A DNA stretch of 64,000 bases from Pseudoselenomonas ruminantium. Lineage in GTDB: Bacteria > Bacillota > Negativicutes > Selenomonadales > Selenomonadaceae. Under the pieces are notes generated by a model that was not told where the DNA came from, did not search any database, and saw nothing but the letters and a program-made list of their open reading frames with translations. Position 1 is the first letter of the stretch; each line of letters opens with the position of its first letter. The position numbers and the translations under genes were made by a program. The stretch is from the NCBI RefSeq assembly GCF_900104055.1, contig NZ_FNJQ01000009.1:19450-83449 (forward strand), read 5' to 3'. This document shows, in pieces, positions 1 to 8,940 of the stretch.

Positions 1-1
1 G

Positions 2-379
2 CTGATGGGGCATAGTGACCTGGCTGTCTTTGCCACGGCTATTGCCGCAGCCTGCGTGGGCTTCCTGCGCTTCAACGCACATCCGGCCAAGGTGTTCATG
101 GGCGATACGGGTTCGCTGGCTCTGGGCGGCGCCATCGCGGCGCTGGCCATCCTGACGCATACGGAAGTGCTGCTGGCATTGATTGGTTTTATCTTTATGT
201 GTGAGGCCCTGTCCGTAATCATACAGGTGGCCTCCTTCAAATCCACTGGCAAGCGGGTGTTCCGCATGAGCCCCATCCATCATCATTTTGAGCTGGGGGG
301 CTGGTCCGAGTGGAAGGTGGTCTTCGTCTTTTGGACGGTGCAGCTGATCACCTGCGTGGCGGCTTTGATGTTACTCTAA
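2..379 (+). CDS. mraY: MraY, phospho-N-acetylmuramoyl-pentapeptide transferase (C-terminal part)
   Basis: The frame is open to the left edge, so only about the last 125 residues are present. MraY is the membrane enzyme that loads UDP-MurNAc-pentapeptide onto undecaprenyl phosphate to make lipid I. The motif [12 protein letters not shown] and the C-terminal [12 protein letters not shown] are family signatures, and the rest is hydrophobic membrane helix. murD follows 13 bases later, as is usual in division/cell-wall clusters. Confidence 0.96.
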   Translation: MMGHSDLAVFATAIAAACVGFLRFNAHPAKVFMGDTGSLALGGAIAALAILTHTEVLLALIGFIFMCEALSVIIQVASFKSTGKRVFRMSPIHHHFELGGWSEWKVVFVFWTVQLITCVAALMLL

Positions 380-392
380 GGGGGATATGATC

Positions 393-1757
393 ATGGATTT
401 AACGGGCAAGAAGGTACTGATTATCGGAGCGGGCATCAGCGGTTTTGCGGCGGCGAAAATCACCCGCCGTTTGGGCGCGCAGGTAACGCTCAGCGATGCT
501 AAGAGCGAGGCAGATTTAACGGATAACTTTGACGAGCTCCGGGATATGGGCATAAACTGCGTGTTCGGTCCGCAGTCCGAGGAACTCCTCGATGGTGTGA
601 GCCTGGTGATCGTTTCGCCTGCGGTACCGGCCCGTATTCCCTTGATTCAGGCCGCATACAAGCGGAAGATCCGCGTGGCCAGCGAAGTGGAGCTGGCTTA
701 CCGTCTCAAGAAGGCGCCAATCTGTGCTGTGACCGGCACCAATGGCAAGACCACGACGGTAACGCTCCTCGGCCTGCTGCTGGAAACGCATTTCGATAAG
801 GTCGGCGTGGGCGGCAATATCGGCGTACCCCTGTCGGAAGTTGCGCTGGAGATTCCTGCCGACGGCTGTATCGCTGCTGAGATTTCCAGCTATCAGATGG
901 AAGTCACCGAAGACTTCCATCCCCATGTAGCCACGGTCCTCAATGTCACGCCCGACCATATCGTGCGCCATGGCTCCATGGAGGAATACCAGCGCATGAA
1001 AGAGCGCATGTTTGCTCAGCAGGTGGGCAGGGACTTCCTCGTGCTCAACTACGATGATGAACGCGTGCGCGATATGGAAAAACGCGCGAGTGCCCATGTG
1101 GTCTATTTCAGCCGTCAGGTGCACCTTCATGAAGGTGCCTATCTCGAAGGCGATATGCTGACCATTGCCTGGAACGGAGAGGATTTCCCGCTCTGCACCA
1201 TCGGCGAGCTGGGCATCAAGGGTGCCCACAACGTGGAGAATGCGCTGGCTGCCGCTATGTCGGCATTCCTGGCTGGTTGCACGGCAGAAGAGATGATTCC
1301 CGTACTCAAGTCCTTCCGGGGCGTGGAGCACCGCATCGAGTATGTGCGCACGCTGGACGGCGTGGAATACTACAACGACTCCAAGGCCACGAATACGGAT
1401 TCGGCCATCAAGGCGCTGGAAACCTTTGCCGATGGCATCGTGCTGCTGGCTGGCGGCGATGATAAGATGACGGACCTGACCGATTTCCTGGCACGCGTCA
1501 AGGAACGGGTGACGGATCTGGTGCTTGTGGGTGCCGCCGCTGACCGCTTCGAACAGGAAGCCTTGAAGCATGGCTATCCGGCCGAGCATATCCATAGGGC
1601 AGGCTTCTCCATGGAAAAGGCTGTGGAACTGGCCCATGAACTAGCCAAGGCGCCGCAGGTGGTGCTGCTTTCCCCGGCCTGCGCCAGCTTCGATATGTAT
1701 AATGGCATGGCCGAGCGAGGCCGTCACTTCAAGGATTTAGTGAATAAATTACAGTAA
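393..1757 (+). CDS. murD: MurD, UDP-N-acetylmuramoylalanine--D-glutamate ligase
   Basis: Cytoplasmic ATP-dependent ligase that adds D-glutamate to UDP-MurNAc-L-Ala. It shows an N-terminal Rossmann-like GAGISG motif, the Mur-ligase ATP loop GTNGKTT near residue 115, and the C-terminal Mur ligase domain with DSKATNTDS. Length (about 454 residues) is normal. An ATG also occurs at 387, but the AAGGGGG ribosome site at 378-384 is spaced correctly only for the ATG at 393. It lies between mraY and murG; ftsW, often found here, is absent. Confidence 0.96.
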   Translation: MDLTGKKVLIIGAGISGFAAAKITRRLGAQVTLSDAKSEADLTDNFDELRDMGINCVFGPQSEELLDGVSLVIVSPAVPARIPLIQAAYKRKIRVASEVELAYRLKKAPICAVTGTNGKTTTVTLLGLLLETHFDKVGVGGNIGVPLSEVALEIPADGCIAAEISSYQMEVTEDFHPHVATVLNVTPDHIVRHGSMEEYQRMKERMFAQQVGRDFLVLNYDDERVRDMEKRASAHVVYFSRQVHLHEGAYLEGDMLTIAWNGEDFPLCTIGELGIKGAHNVENALAAAMSAFLAGCTAEEMIPVLKSFRGVEHRIEYVRTLDGVEYYNDSKATNTDSAIKALETFADGIVLLAGGDDKMTDLTDFLARVKERVTDLVLVGAAADRFEQEALKHGYPAEHIHRAGFSMEKAVELAHELAKAPQVVLLSPACASFDMYNGMAERGRHFKDLVNKLQ

Positions 1758-1769
1758 GAGGGATTTTGC

Positions 1770-2891
1770 ATGAATATCATTGTTTCCGGTGGCGGCACCG
1801 GCGGGCATATCTACCCGGCGCTGACCATCATGCGCACCATTGAGGAAAAATACCCCAATACCAAGTTTCTTTATGTAGGTACAAATAAGGGGCTTGAAGC
1901 TGATATCATTCCCAAGGAAAATATCCCCTTTGCTACAGTGGATATCCAGGGATTCAAGCGCAGTTTGTCCCCGGCGAATTTCGTCCGGGCGGGCTTGGCG
2001 GCCATCGGCGTGGCCAAGGCTATGAACGTGGTGCGGAAATTTAAGCCCGATGCGGTAATCGGCACGGGCGGCTATGTCTGCGGCCCGGTGCTTATGGCGG
2101 CCAGCATGCTCGGAATTCCGACGCTGATTCAGGAACAGAATGTCGTGCCGGGTATCACCAATAAGATCCTGGCTAAGTTCGTGACGAAGATTGCGGCAGG
2201 CACGCCCGAAGCGGCCAAGCATTTCCCGCAGGGCAAGGTCACCTGCACGGGGAATCCCATCCGCAAGGAAGTCATGACGGCTGCCAAAGAGGACGGAGCC
2301 AGAGCCTTTGGCTTCGATCCCGCGAAAAAGACCGTGCTGATTTCCGGCGGCAGCCGCGGTGCCCGCAGCATCAATAACGCCATGATTGATGTATTGGTGG
2401 AAGCAGCGAAGCAGACTGAAGTTCAGTACCTGCATGTGACGGGGAAGCTCGATTACGAGGATATCATCGGCCGTCTGGCCGAGAAGGGCGTGAACCTTGC
2501 CGAAACGCCAAATATCAAGGTAGAGCCCTATCTTTACAATATGCCGGCGGCCATGGCCATGGCGGACCTCGTGGTCTACCGTGCCGGAGCTACAGGACTG
2601 GCAGAACTTACGGCCAGAGGTATTCCGGCAATCCTGATTCCCTATCCCTATGCGGCGGAGAACCATCAGGAACACAATGCCCGTGCATTGGAGGCAGCAG
2701 GTGCGGCCAAGGTAATCCTCAACCGGGAGCTGAAGAGTGAGAATCTCCAAAGCACCCTGCAGGAACTGCTGGCCGATAAGGAAAAGCTTGCGGCCATGGC
2801 TGCAGCAAGCAAAGCCTTGGGCAAGCCGCAGGCGGCAGAGGATATCGCGAACATGGTTATTGAAATGACACAGGGGAGACAGACGAAATGA
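1770..2891 (+). CDS. murG: MurG, undecaprenyl-PP-MurNAc-pentapeptide GlcNAc transferase
   Basis: Peripheral membrane glycosyltransferase (GT28) that converts lipid I to lipid II. The glycine-rich N-terminal loop SGGGTGGHIYPA and the UDP-GlcNAc site near the C-terminal half (YRAGATGLAEL, PYPYAAENHQEHNA) are diagnostic. The 373-residue length is typical. The ATG follows an AGAGGGA ribosome site. Its end overlaps the murC start by four bases (ATGA), which implies translational coupling. Confidence 0.97.
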   Translation: MNIIVSGGGTGGHIYPALTIMRTIEEKYPNTKFLYVGTNKGLEADIIPKENIPFATVDIQGFKRSLSPANFVRAGLAAIGVAKAMNVVRKFKPDAVIGTGGYVCGPVLMAASMLGIPTLIQEQNVVPGITNKILAKFVTKIAAGTPEAAKHFPQGKVTCTGNPIRKEVMTAAKEDGARAFGFDPAKKTVLISGGSRGARSINNAMIDVLVEAAKQTEVQYLHVTGKLDYEDIIGRLAEKGVNLAETPNIKVEPYLYNMPAAMAMADLVVYRAGATGLAELTARGIPAILIPYPYAAENHQEHNARALEAAGAAKVILNRELKSENLQSTLQELLADKEKLAAMAAASKALGKPQAAEDIANMVIEMTQGRQTK

Positions 2892-4279
2892 AACGGCTGA
2901 AAGAGCTAAAAGATATTGAAAAGATCCATTTTGTAGGCATCGGCGGTGCCGGCATGAGCCCGCTGGCTAAGATCATGGTGGAGCTGGGCTATGAAGTTAC
3001 CGGCTCCGACCGGGCTGATTCCGAAGTGATCCAGAACCTCAAGAAGCTGGGCGCAAAAATCACTTTGGACGGCCAGAAGGGGGAAAATGTCAAGGGCGCG
3101 GATGCGATTGTCGTATCCACGGCTATCCCCTATGACAATCCGGAAGTGCTCGCAGCCCGCGACCTCGGCATCCGCAAGCTGCATCGTTCCGATATCAATG
3201 CAGCGCTCGTCAACGAGTACAAGGGCATTGCCGTAGCTGGTGCCCATGGCAAGACCACCACGACGTCCATGCTGGGCGTGGCGCTGACCAAGGCGGGTGT
3301 TTCCCCGACGGTGGTCGTGGGCGGTGAAATGCCGGATCTCGGCACCAATGCCATCTTAGGCGAGAGTGAATACCTGACCTCCGAGGCCGACGAAAGCGAT
3401 GGTTCCTTCCTGAAACTGCGTCCCCATATCGCCGTGGTGACCAACGTCGAAGACGACCATATGGACCATTATGGCACGATGGAGAACATCATCAAGGCCT
3501 TCACGCAGTTCATCCAGAACGTGGACAAGGAAACGGGCTATGCCGTGCTCTGCTTCGATAACGAAAACCTGCGCAATATCGCCAAGACCGTGGATCGGAA
3601 ATACTATACCTACGCCATCGACCATGAAGCCGACTATATGGCCCGGAACATCAAGACCAATGGCAAGGGCATTGCCTTTGATGTCGTCCATGGCGAAGAG
3701 ATGCTCGGGCATGTGTCCCTGAACATCCCCGGCCGCCATAACGTGCTCAATGCGCTGGCCTGCATCGTAACGGGGCTGTCCATGGGCGTAGAGTTTAAGA
3801 AGCTCGTGGCTGGCCTGGCTGAATTCCACGGTGCCAAACGCCGCTTCCAGACCAAAGGCCGTGCCAAGGGAATCTGGGTGGTGGATGACTATGCTCATCA
3901 TCCGACGGAGATTGCTGCCACACTCAAGGCCGCCAAGGAACTCAATCCGAACCGTCTGGTCTGCGTGTTCCAGCCGCACCGCTATTCCCGTACGCAGCTG
4001 CTGCATGAGGAATTTGGCAAGGCCTTTGTCTCTGCCGATATACTGATCCTCACGGATATTTATGCCGCTGGTGAAGCACCGATTGAAGGCATCAATGGCG
4101 AGACCATCCTCAATGAAGTGCGCAAGCAGTCTGGTCAGGATGTCATCTACATTCAGGCCCGGGAAAAGCTGGCCCATTACCTGGAAAATGAAGCGCAGGA
4201 TGGCGACCTCATCATCACTATGGGCGCCGGGGATATCTACAAGACCGGTGAGGAATTAGTAGAACTTTTGAACAAGTAA
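2888..4279 (+). CDS. murC: MurC, UDP-N-acetylmuramate--L-alanine ligase
   Basis: Adds the first amino acid of the peptidoglycan stem peptide. It has the N-terminal motif HFVGIGGAGMSPLA, the ATP loop GAHGKTTTT near residue 118, and the conserved VDDYAHHPTEI. The 463-residue length is standard, with no MurB or Ddl fused. Start ATG overlaps the murG stop. It is followed 21 bases later by ddl rather than murB. Confidence 0.97.
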   Translation: MKRLKELKDIEKIHFVGIGGAGMSPLAKIMVELGYEVTGSDRADSEVIQNLKKLGAKITLDGQKGENVKGADAIVVSTAIPYDNPEVLAARDLGIRKLHRSDINAALVNEYKGIAVAGAHGKTTTTSMLGVALTKAGVSPTVVVGGEMPDLGTNAILGESEYLTSEADESDGSFLKLRPHIAVVTNVEDDHMDHYGTMENIIKAFTQFIQNVDKETGYAVLCFDNENLRNIAKTVDRKYYTYAIDHEADYMARNIKTNGKGIAFDVVHGEEMLGHVSLNIPGRHNVLNALACIVTGLSMGVEFKKLVAGLAEFHGAKRRFQTKGRAKGIWVVDDYAHHPTEIAATLKAAKELNPNRLVCVFQPHRYSRTQLLHEEFGKAFVSADILILTDIYAAGEAPIEGINGETILNEVRKQSGQDVIYIQAREKLAHYLENEAQDGDLIITMGAGDIYKTGEELVELLNK

Positions 4280-4300
4280 GGAAAGCAGGATTTAGATACA

Positions 4301-5233
4301 ATGAAACAGGATAAAATCGTAGTTGTCATGGGTGGCACCTCCACCGAAGCCGAAGTTTCCCGCCGTACGGGCAAAGCCATTCTGGATGCCCTGCTGTCCA
4401 AGGGCTACAATGCCGAAGGCATGGAGCTCAATCCGAAGACATTCGCCATGGATATCCAGCAGGCTGGTGCCAAGATGGTCTTCAATGCGCTGCATGGCAA
4501 GTTCGGCGAAGATGGGCTTCTGCAGGGGACGCTCGATATGCTCGGGATTCCCTACACGGGGTCCGGCGTGCTGGCTGCGGCCATCACGATGGACAAGGCC
4601 GCTTCCAAGCGCGTCTTCATCAGCGAGGGCATTTCTACGCCCAAGTGCCATACCTATAACAGCTTCGAACAGAAGCGTGACCTGGCTGCTGAGATCCAGG
4701 CTGAATTCGGCCTGCCGGTCGTGGTCAAGGCTGCTTCTCAGGGGTCCAGCATCGGCGTCTATATCGTCGAAAAAGCAGAAGAACTGGCACCGGCCATCAA
4801 GGAAGCATTCTCCTACAACGATGAGATCGTGGTCGAGGAATTCATCAAAGGCCGCGAGATGACCGTAGCCGTCTGGGGCGATGAGGATAAGAAGGAGGCC
4901 TTCCCAATTATCGAAATCACCACGACGTCCGGCCGCTATGACTATGCGAGCAAGTATACGAAAGGCGCATCCGCCCATATCATCCCCGCACCGGTCAGCG
5001 AGGCTAAGACCAAGGAGATGCAGGAACTGGCCATCAAGACTTATACGGCCTGTGGCTGCAAGGGCGTAGCCCGCGTGGATATGATGTACAGTGAAGATGA
5101 GACGCCCTACGTCATCGAAGTAAACAGCGTGCCTGGTATGACGGAAACCTCCCTGGTTCCCGATGCCGGCCGTGCCATGGGCGTAGAGTTCCCGGAACTC
5201 TGCGAACGCATCCTGGAAATGGCAGGATTCTAA
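4301..5233 (+). CDS. ddl: D-alanine--D-alanine ligase
   Basis: ATP-grasp ligase making the D-Ala-D-Ala dipeptide used by MurF. It shows GGTSTEAEVS at the N-terminus, NALHGKFGEDG, the ATP-grasp core GSSIGVY and the C-terminal EVNSVPGMTETSLVP. The 310 residues match the family. Its place between murC and ftsQ fits a cell-wall operon. The Y-G pair commonly used to separate D-Ala-D-Ala from D-Ala-D-Lac ligases was not scored. Confidence 0.95.
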   Translation: MKQDKIVVVMGGTSTEAEVSRRTGKAILDALLSKGYNAEGMELNPKTFAMDIQQAGAKMVFNALHGKFGEDGLLQGTLDMLGIPYTGSGVLAAAITMDKAASKRVFISEGISTPKCHTYNSFEQKRDLAAEIQAEFGLPVVVKAASQGSSIGVYIVEKAEELAPAIKEAFSYNDEIVVEEFIKGREMTVAVWGDEDKKEAFPIIEITTTSGRYDYASKYTKGASAHIIPAPVSEAKTKEMQELAIKTYTACGCKGVARVDMMYSEDETPYVIEVNSVPGMTETSLVPDAGRAMGVEFPELCERILEMAGF

Positions 5234-5235
5234 AA

Positions 5236-5258
5236 GCCTTCCCATCAAAGGGGAAGGC
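5236..5258 (+). terminator. GC-rich hairpin between ddl and ftsQ
   Basis: Arms GCCTTCCC (5236-5243) and GGGAAGGC (5251-5258) pair perfectly around a short loop. No U-tract follows, so in the middle of this operon it more likely affects mRNA processing or stability than termination. Near-identical hairpins lie at 14198, 32347 and 49507. Confidence 0.5.
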
Positions 5259-5280
5259 ATAACAGAAAGGAGGCAGCAAT

Positions 5281-6093
5281 ATGGATGACAACGAAATAGC
5301 AATCCAGCAGGAACAATCTGCTCCCCACAAAAAGCGTCGCCGCAGTCCCCGCCGTATCATCAAGGGGCTGATGTTCTTAGGCATTTGCGGCGGGCTGATG
5401 TCCATTGTCGTTTATTCGCCTCTTTTCACCTTGCAGCGGGTGACGCTTCATGGCAACACCTATCTCAAGGAGGATGACATCCTGACCAGCGGACGCCTGC
5501 ATAAGGGAGAGCCGCTGTTCCAGCTTGAGACCGATGCCGTCACGCAGAACCTCATGAAGGACCTGCGCATCGAGAGCGTCGTCGTGCGGCGCAAGTTGCC
5601 GGATACACTCGATGTGGAACTCAAAGAGCGCATGCCCGTGGCCACGGTGGCCTGTGAGTATGGCTATCTGGATCTGGACCGGCAGGGCAAGGTCATCGCC
5701 AGCTACAAGAACCTGCGCAAGATGCCGATCCCGCTGATCACCGGCGTGGCGATGCACGATAAGTATATCGGGGATGACAACACGGACGAGAACGTGAAGA
5801 AGATCTTGGAGTTCCTGTCCTTGCTCGATGCGGAAACGCTGAATCACCTGTCGGAAATCAACATCACCAATCCCAAGGCCATTACGGCCTATACCAACCA
5901 GTCCGTGCAGATCAGGCTGGGGGATTTTGACCGCTGGGAAGAAAAGGCCCGGCTGACGAAAGATTTCCTGCTGAGCCTGCCCCATGCCAAACATCAGATA
6001 GAGTTCGTGGACTTCAGTTATACAGCACCGTTTATCCGGCTCAAAGAACAGTTGGTAGATTCGGAGATCGAAGTCCATAAAGGGGCACAATAG
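5281..6093 (+). CDS. ftsQ: FtsQ/DivIB-type cell division protein
   Basis: Single-pass membrane divisome protein. A basic cytoplasmic N-terminus (KKRRRSPRR) is followed by one hydrophobic segment at about residues 30-50 (MFLGICGGLMSIVVYSPLF). Next comes a POTRA domain starting at LQRVTLHGNTYLKEDDIL, and then the FtsQ beta domain (VVRRKLPDTLDVELKERMPVA). Ribosome site AAAGGAGG precedes the ATG. ftsA, which normally follows, is not present before ftsZ. Confidence 0.9.
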   Translation: MDDNEIAIQQEQSAPHKKRRRSPRRIIKGLMFLGICGGLMSIVVYSPLFTLQRVTLHGNTYLKEDDILTSGRLHKGEPLFQLETDAVTQNLMKDLRIESVVVRRKLPDTLDVELKERMPVATVACEYGYLDLDRQGKVIASYKNLRKMPIPLITGVAMHDKYIGDDNTDENVKKILEFLSLLDAETLNHLSEINITNPKAITAYTNQSVQIRLGDFDRWEEKARLTKDFLLSLPHAKHQIEFVDFSYTAPFIRLKEQLVDSEIEVHKGAQ

Positions 6094-6118
6094 CAGCCTG
6101 GAGTTACATCGATATACA

Positions 6119-6195
6119 AAGGCGCCCGGTGGCTGACAATACTTTTTCCTTCGCCCAAGCTTGGCTGCGGAAAAGCATCATCAGTCCCCGGGCTT
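6119..6195. repeat. Dispersed stem-loop repeat, copy R1
   Basis: About 77 bases forming an imperfect palindrome that begins GGCGCCCGGTGGCTGAC and ends CAGTCCCCGGGCTTA. Inner segments ATACTTTTTCC and GGAAAAGCAT face each other. Clear relatives lie at 21458-21545 and 23213-23300. It sits in the ftsQ-ftsZ spacer. The outer arms are less perfectly paired here than in R2 and R3, which suggests an older, decaying copy. Confidence 0.8.
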
Positions 6196-6399
6196 ATTGC
6201 TGTTTTTGCCGGTGACGATGAATAGGAACAGTGATGGTAACACAGATTTTCGTTTTTTTTCACTTTTTTTATGAAAGTTATAGCATTATGAGCAGATAAA
6301 TGGTAGAATTAAGGAGTATATTTGTGTGGACTAGGAATCCTGGTGGACGAAATGACGTTTGCACGGGATATAGAATAGAACATCATGGGGGTTAACGCT

Positions 6400-7533
6400 G
6401 TGTTTGAATTGGATGATAACGGCCTCGATCAAGTGGCCAAAATTAAGGTAATCGGTGTAGGCGGCGGCGGCAGCAATGCTGTGAACCGCATGATAAACTA
6501 TGGACTGCAGGGAGTCGAGTTTATCGCAGTGAATACGGATGCACAGGCACTTTTGAAGTCTCTGGCTCCGAAGCGTATGCAGATTGGCGAGAAGCTCACC
6601 CGGGGATTAGGTGCAGGTGCTCGTCCGGAAATCGGCCAGAAAGCGGCTGAGGAAAGCCGTGACGATATTCTCGAAGCTCTGCGTGGCGCAGATATGGTCT
6701 TTGTTACCGCTGGTATGGGGGGCGGCACTGGTACTGGTGCAGCACCGGTGGTAGCTGAATGTGCCCGCGAGATCGGCGCACTGACCGTAGGTGTTGTAAC
6801 CCGTCCGTTCGGCTTTGAGGGGAAAAAGCGCGAACGCAACGCCGAATCCGGTATCGCTAATCTGAAACAGCATGTGGATACGATCATTACGATTCCGAAT
6901 GACCGCTTGATGCAGGTCGTGGATAAGAAGACGCCGATCAATCAGGCGTTCAGCATTGCCGATGATGTGCTCCGTCAGGGTGTCAAGGGCATTTCCGACT
7001 TGATTTCCCAGCCAGGCCTCGTAAACCTCGACTTTGCCGATGTCAAGAGCATCATGAGCAATGCCGGCTCGGCGCTGATGGGGATTGGCGAAGCTTCCGG
7101 CGAAGGCGCTGCGATTGCGGCAACGAAGATGGCTATCGAATCTCCGCTGCTCGAAACGACCATCGATGGCGCGCGCGGCATCCTGATCAACATCACCGGT
7201 GCCGAGGAATACCTCAGCATGGTGGAAGTACAGGAAGCCTCCGCGACTGTGCATGATGCAGCTGATGACCAGGCAAACATCATCTGGGGTACGTCTATCG
7301 ATAACACCATGGGCGATACGGTGCGTGTGACGGTTATCGCTACGGGCTTTGATGCACCGGAAACTGTTGGTATCCAGCCGCAGATGCCTCCATCTGCCGC
7401 TCAGCCGGTACAGCCGAACAATACTGGCATGAACTTTGGCATGCCGAATCAGGCCGCACCGGTGGAACCGCAGCAGACGGTTACGCCTGCCGCTGATTTC
7501 ATCGACATTCCGGTCTGGATGCAGAAAAAATAA
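6400..7533 (+). CDS. ftsZ: FtsZ, tubulin-like cell division GTPase
   Basis: Forms the Z ring. It contains the N-terminal [14 protein letters not shown], the GTP-binding signature [14 protein letters not shown] and the T7 loop [14 protein letters not shown]-rich linker leads to the conserved C-terminal peptide [11 protein letters not shown]. An ATG at 6385 lacks a ribosome site. GTG at 6400 follows GGGGG at 6387-6391 by eight bases and gives the usual MFELD start. A 306-base spacer with repeat R1 separates it from ftsQ, so ftsZ probably has its own promoter (TAGAAT near 6304). Confidence 0.97.
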   Translation: MFELDDNGLDQVAKIKVIGVGGGGSNAVNRMINYGLQGVEFIAVNTDAQALLKSLAPKRMQIGEKLTRGLGAGARPEIGQKAAEESRDDILEALRGADMVFVTAGMGGGTGTGAAPVVAECAREIGALTVGVVTRPFGFEGKKRERNAESGIANLKQHVDTIITIPNDRLMQVVDKKTPINQAFSIADDVLRQGVKGISDLISQPGLVNLDFADVKSIMSNAGSALMGIGEASGEGAAIAATKMAIESPLLETTIDGARGILINITGAEEYLSMVEVQEASATVHDAADDQANIIWGTSIDNTMGDTVRVTVIATGFDAPETVGIQPQMPPSAAQPVQPNNTGMNFGMPNQAAPVEPQQTVTPAADFIDIPVWMQKK

Positions 7534-7552
7534 ACAAAATTTAAAATAAGTA

Positions 7553-7601
7553 TTGACAAGCGTTGAGAACTCGGATATAATATTTCTTGTTCTTAACGCT
7601 T
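7553..7601 (+). promoter_or_regulatory. Strong promoter of the tRNA pair overlapped by an inverted repeat
   Basis: A near-consensus promoter: TTGACA at 7553-7558, 17-base spacer, TATAAT at 7576-7581. A 13-base inverted repeat covers it: AAGCGTTGAGAAC (7558-7570) and GTTCTTAACGCTT (7589-7601), with one mismatch. The right arm can also pair with GTTAAGAA at about 7607-7614, forming a leader hairpin just before tRNA-Tyr. The promoter is seen directly; any operator or processing role is inferred. Confidence 0.85.
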
Positions 7602-7622
7602 GTTTTGTTAAGAAGTTCATAT

Positions 7623-7708
7623 GGGTAGGTGGCCGAGTGGTTAAAGGCAACAGACTGTAAATCTGTCATCTTCGGATTACGATGGTTCGAATCCATCCCT
7701 GCCCACCA
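7623..7708 (+). tRNA. tRNA-Tyr (anticodon GTA)
   Basis: Acceptor arms GGGTAGG and CCTGCCC pair over all seven positions (one wobble). The anticodon loop reads CTGTAAA with anticodon GTA. A long variable arm (class II) and a T-arm GGTTCGAATCC are present. The discriminator A and CCA end (7706-7708) are encoded. Length is 86. Confidence 0.97.
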
Positions 7709-7713
7709 CTTTT

Positions 7714-7790
7714 GGCGGCATAGCTCAGTTGGCTAGAGCATGCGGTTCATACCCGCAGTGTCAGGAGTTCAAATCTCTTTGCCGCCACCA
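7714..7790 (+). tRNA. tRNA-Met (anticodon CAT, elongator type)
   Basis: Acceptor GGCGGCA pairs fully with TGCCGCC. The anticodon stem TGCGG/CCGCA encloses the loop TTCATAC. CCA is encoded. The 1-72 pair is G-C and the anticodon stem lacks three consecutive G-C pairs, so it is not the initiator. It resembles Firmicute elongator tRNA-Met rather than the lysidine-modified tRNA-Ile(CAT). Five bases separate it from tRNA-Tyr, so the two are co-transcribed. Confidence 0.95.
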
Positions 7791-7803
7791 ATACGAAGTC
7801 TTG

Positions 7804-7833
7804 AGCACATCTTCCGGGGTGTGCTTTTTATTT
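7804..7833 (+). terminator. Intrinsic terminator of the tRNA transcript
   Basis: Stem AGCACA (7804-7809) with TGTGCT (7820-7825), followed at once by TTTTATTT. Confidence 0.85.
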
Positions 7834-7950
7834 GCGCAGTTCCGGATATGGGGCTGAAGTCCTGCTTGTATTCATAGAAAATGTACATGTTTTTTTCAGA
7901 AAAGAGGGCTATAATATAATCCGTTTGTTGGTAAGATTAGGATGGATGGC

Positions 7951-8565
7951 ATGAAACGCAGAGATTTCTTGAAAAACATGATACTTTTAGGTGCAGGTAC
8001 CGCAATACTGCCACAGTTGTGGACAGCAAAAGCAGCAGAAGCGGCCTGGAATGCTGGCGGAAGTGCTGCAGGAGGCGTAGATCCGTTACTGGGGATTTCA
8101 ATCAGAGAAACGAATCTGGAATTTTCCTCACTGCAGAATCGCCGTACCACCGATGCGATCGTGATCCATCATGTAGGTGGGACTAATCGGGATGTGTCAG
8201 CAGAGGAAATTGATGGCTGGCACAAGAACAACGGCTGGGCCGGCATTGGCTACCATTTTGTCATCCGCAAGGACGGTACCATCGAACGGGGGCGGCCGAT
8301 GAATATGCTCGGCGCGCATTGTTATGATCATAACTGGCATACGGTGGGGGTAAATATCGTAGGCGAGTTTGATGCGCATGTGCCGGAGCCGGCGCAGATG
8401 GATTCGGCAGCGAAACTGCTGGCGGCTTTGTGCCGTTACTATGGTTTCGAGCCCAATCGTCAGCATATCAAGGGGCATCGGGAGTATAACTCCACGGCCT
8501 GCCCGGGGCAGAATCTCTTTGACCGACTGCCGCGTCTGGTCACGATGACACGCAAATATTACTGA
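7951..8565 (+). CDS. N-acetylmuramoyl-L-alanine amidase with Tat-type signal
   Basis: The N-terminus MKRRDFLKNMILLGAGTAIL looks like a twin-arginine export signal ending near AKAAEAA. The rest is an Amidase_2/PGRP-type domain: IVIHH (zinc histidine), WAGIGYHFVIRKDG, and HIKGHREYNSTACPG with the second histidine and the cysteine ligand. It should cleave the amide between MurNAc and the stem peptide in the periplasm. An ATG at 7942 abuts the AGG ribosome site, so 7951 is the likely start. Stand-alone gene of about 204 residues. Confidence 0.9.
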   Translation: MKRRDFLKNMILLGAGTAILPQLWTAKAAEAAWNAGGSAAGGVDPLLGISIRETNLEFSSLQNRRTTDAIVIHHVGGTNRDVSAEEIDGWHKNNGWAGIGYHFVIRKDGTIERGRPMNMLGAHCYDHNWHTVGVNIVGEFDAHVPEPAQMDSAAKLLAALCRYYGFEPNRQHIKGHREYNSTACPGQNLFDRLPRLVTMTRKYY

Positions 8566-8604
8566 CAAGACTAAGAACACTACAACAACTGAGAGGTGAC
8601 GGCA

Positions 8605-8940
8605 ATGCGTTACCGTTGGTTCGCCAACAAGGATAAGCAGACCGATGAATACGGTGTGCCCGTGAGCCGGGCGGCTTATGATGAAGCGCTGCATCCACAG
8701 AAGAAATCGCTGTACACTCGGGGAGAGGTGCTGGCGATCCTGGTGGTTACTTTCGTCCTGCTCTATGAGTGGAATGAGGATTACAGTCCGATACTGTACA
8801 TGTGCGTTGCCTTCCTGACCTTTGAAGCACGCCCCGTGGTGAAGTTCTTCCTGGGGGAGAAGGGCAAAGCAGTCAGCAATGCCTTGACCGGCTTCAGTGT
8901 CGCCATGTTTGTGGCAGCTGTTTTTTGGACGATGTTGTAA
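8605..8940 (+). CDS. Small membrane protein of unknown function
   Basis: About 111 residues. A charged N-terminal third (RYRWFANKDKQTDEYG) is followed by two or three hydrophobic helices (VLAILVVTFVLLYEW, ILYMCVAFLTF, FSVAMFVAAVFWTML). I do not recognise the family. The ribosome site GAGAGG at 8591-8596 suits the ATG at 8605 better than the GTG at 8596. It may be co-transcribed with the amidase 39 bases upstream. Confidence 0.7.
   Translation: MRYRWFANKDKQTDEYGVPVSRAAYDEALHPQKKSLYTRGEVLAILVVTFVLLYEWNEDYSPILYMCVAFLTFEARPVVKFFLGEKGKAVSNALTGFSVAMFVAAVFWTML

Noticed and set aside
516..1637. 373-codon minus-strand frame across murD
   Set aside because: Antisense shadow of murD without a ribosome site or recognisable domain.
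7714..7790. Initiator tRNA-Met or tRNA-Ile(CAT)
   Set aside because: G1-C72 pair and an anticodon stem without three G-C pairs exclude the initiator; the body resembles elongator Met more than Ile2.
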